Below are positions 6,042-6,881 of a DNA stretch of 6,881 nucleotides, in pieces. Where the stretch lies: the NCBI GenBank assembly GCA_002403895.1, contig DHIQ01000146.1, forward strand, positions 9,050 to 15,930. The letters run 5' to 3'. Under the pieces are notes generated by a model. The model did no database searches. It was not told the DNA's origin and saw only the letters and a list, made by a program, of their open reading frames with translations. The stretch is from Candidatus Neomicrothrix sp. UBA4742. GTDB taxonomy: Bacteria > Actinomycetota > Acidimicrobiia > Acidimicrobiales > Acidimicrobilacustridaceae. How positions within the stretch are numbered: position 1 is the stretch's first letter; each line of letters begins with the position of its first letter. The translations under genes and the position numbers were made by a program.

Positions 6042-6695
6042 ATGCTCTCCCAGGTCATGACCGGCGTACCCGCGACTCCGCACGAGGATCCCGCCGACGC
6101 GGGCGCTTCCCCGGCTACGACCACCCCGGGGACCACCCGTCGTTCGGCCACGGCTGGCGGGGCGGGGGGCTGGGTCGCCTTCGGGGCCCTCGTCGCCGTT
6201 CTGTTGGGGGTCGTGGGGGTGAGTGTGGCCGGAGGCTCCAGTACGGCGTCGGGCCCCAAGGCCTGCAGCCCCACCGTGAGCGATGCCCTGGACCCGAACT
6301 CGGTGGTCCGGGTGCTGCCCAACGCCCGCGAGCTGGAATACATCAACAACCCGCCCACCTCGGGCGCCTACGTCGTGGGACCGGAGGTGGCGCCAGTGTC
6401 CACCGCGGAACTTCGTCACCCGGTCCAGGTGGGGTTGCTGGCCCGAGGCATGGTCCTGTTGCAGTACCAGCCCGACGCGATCAGTGCCGATGACCTGGCC
6501 CTGTTGCAGGCGCTGGCCGGGGACACCTTGATCGTGTCACCGAACTCCGAGCTGAAGACCCCGATCGTGGCCACCGCCTGGCGCAAGCGCATGACGTGCA
6601 CCGCGGTGGACACCTCGGCGTTGGAGAAGTTCGCCACGGTCAACGCCAACCGCGCCCCCGCCGACCTGAGCGCCACGACCACGACCGGCAGCTGA
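6042..6695 (+). CDS. Membrane-anchored DUF3105-like protein
   Basis: A 217-residue protein with a disordered N-terminus rich in Ala, Thr, Gly and Pro (1-42), one membrane helix at about 44-65 (WVAFGALVAVLLGVVGVSVA), an extracytoplasmic domain (about 70-200) and a Thr-rich tail. LPNARELEYINNPPTSG (92-108) and TPIVATAWRKRMTC (173-186) match what I recall of DUF3105 proteins, a family of unknown function. The usual SGPH and HNLEHG histidines are not present: here SGAY (107-110) and HPVQVGLLARG (126-136). C75 and C186 could form a disulfide. The start is uncertain. ATG at 6042 lies 7 nt after TACGCG, a poor leaderless box. ATG at 6057 and GTG at 6012 are alternatives; the last would overlap the divergent gene. 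No Shine-Dalgarno sequence is seen for any of them. The final TGA is at 6693-6695. Confidence 0.85.
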   Translation: MLSQVMTGVPATPHEDPADAGASPATTTPGTTRRSATAGGAGGWVAFGALVAVLLGVVGVSVAGGSSTASGPKACSPTVSDALDPNSVVRVLPNARELEYINNPPTSGAYVVGPEVAPVSTAELRHPVQVGLLARGMVLLQYQPDAISADDLALLQALAGDTLIVSPNSELKTPIVATAWRKRMTCTAVDTSALEKFATVNANRAPADLSATTTTGS

Positions 6696-6734
6696 CCGAG
6701 TCGGGAGATACGCAAAACCGTGACGACAGAGCTG

Positions 6735-6763
6735 TTCGAACGGGCCGACCCGGCGGCTACCAT
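6735..6763 (+). promoter_or_regulatory. Candidate promoter of tRNA-Leu
   Basis: TTCGAA (6735-6740), a 17-nt spacer and TACCAT (6758-6763) form a plausible -35/-10 pair. Transcription would start near 6770, about 6 nt before the mature tRNA 5' end. The -35 matches the consensus poorly. The 80-bp gap after the DUF3105-like gene holds nothing else I can identify. Confidence 0.4.
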
Positions 6764-6775
6764 GGCGCCGCCGCT

Positions 6776-6859
6776 GCGGCGGTGCTGGAACTGGCATACA
6801 GGGCGGGCTCAAACCCCGCTGCCCTCCGGGGCTTGTGGGTTCGAATCCCACCCGCCGCA
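6776..6859 (+). tRNA. tRNA-Leu (anticodon CAA)
   Basis: I folded the cloverleaf by hand. The acceptor stem GCGGCGG (6776-6782) pairs fully with CCGCCGC (6852-6858), with discriminator A at 6859. The D stem is CTG/CAG (6785-6787, 6799-6801). The anticodon stem GCGGG/CCCGC (6803-6807, 6815-6819) holds the loop CTCAAAC with anticodon CAA at 6810-6812, which reads UUG. The 15-nt variable arm (6820-6834) folds with GCCC/GGGC, the class II feature of tRNA-Leu. The T arm is GTGGG-TTCGAAT-CCCAC (6835-6851). All stems are perfect Watson-Crick. The 3' CCA is not encoded and must be added by nucleotidyltransferase. Confidence 0.97.
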
Positions 6860-6868
6860 CTCGTGTGA

Positions 6869-6878
6869 TCTCGCGAGA
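6869..6878. repeat. 10-bp palindrome after tRNA-Leu
   Basis: TCTCGCGAGA is a perfect palindrome 10 nt past the tRNA 3' end. It could be part of a terminator or processing hairpin, but the window ends three bases later and no loop or T-run can be seen. Confidence 0.25.
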
Positions 6879-6881
6879 GAT

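Noticed and set aside
5933..6358. Minus-strand open frames opposite the DUF3105-like gene
   Set aside because: The plus strand has a membrane helix and DUF3105 landmarks; the antisense frames are low-complexity Arg/Pro/Gly products.
6537..6860. Minus-strand frame beginning MRRVGFEPT
   Set aside because: This is the well-known false protein produced by reading antisense through the T arm and acceptor end of a tRNA gene; here it runs across tRNA-Leu.
1..6881. Mobile elements, CRISPR arrays, phage or defence genes
   Set aside because: No transposase or integrase motifs, terminal inverted repeats or regularly spaced repeats. tRNA-Leu is a possible integration target, but the window ends 22 bp past it and shows no attachment-site duplicate.

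Overview
The window is high-GC DNA with the codon usage and gene content of an actinobacterium. Many starts are GTG, several genes lack a Shine-Dalgarno sequence, DNA polymerase I has the mycobacterial-type tyrosine in its O helix, and there is an ANTAR-type response regulator of the PdtaR (Rv1626) family and a DUF3105-like protein. The order pdtaR - polA - rpsA matches, as I recall it, Mycobacterium tuberculosis Rv1626 - Rv1629 - Rv1630. The spacer genes and the S1 N-terminus look less like Mycobacterium and more like a deep branch such as Acidimicrobiia; that assignment is inference.

Most of the window is one minus-strand cluster, read from right to left. It starts with a 97-residue coiled-coil protein of unknown function (5725-6018). 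Next come the response regulator pdtaR (5055-5639), polA (2345-5026), a 56-residue single-span membrane protein (2121-2291), a strong hairpin (2076-2102), a class I SAM-dependent methyltransferase (1271-2044) and the ribosomal protein S1 gene rpsA, which runs off the left edge. pdtaR and polA are 28 bp apart and both have a clear ribosome-binding site, so they probably share a transcript. The small membrane gene and the coiled-coil gene instead have a TAnnnT box 6-8 nt before the start codon, the usual layout of leaderless actinobacterial mRNAs.

Divergent from the coiled-coil gene, the plus strand carries a membrane-anchored DUF3105-like protein (6042-6695). It is followed by a complete class II tRNA-Leu with anticodon CAA (6776-6859) that has its own promoter-like boxes.

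This is core housekeeping DNA (replication and repair, translation, RNA-level regulation) with small lineage-specific genes between. I see no mobile element, CRISPR array, phage or defence gene. No gene-free stretch exceeds 300 bases; the largest gap is about 142 bp, between rpsA and the methyltransferase. I found no convincing undescribed system. The points most worth a second look are the DUF3105-like protein without the family's histidines, the long N-terminal extension of S1, the conserved-looking small membrane protein after polA, and a 12-bp tandem repeat upstream of rpsA.
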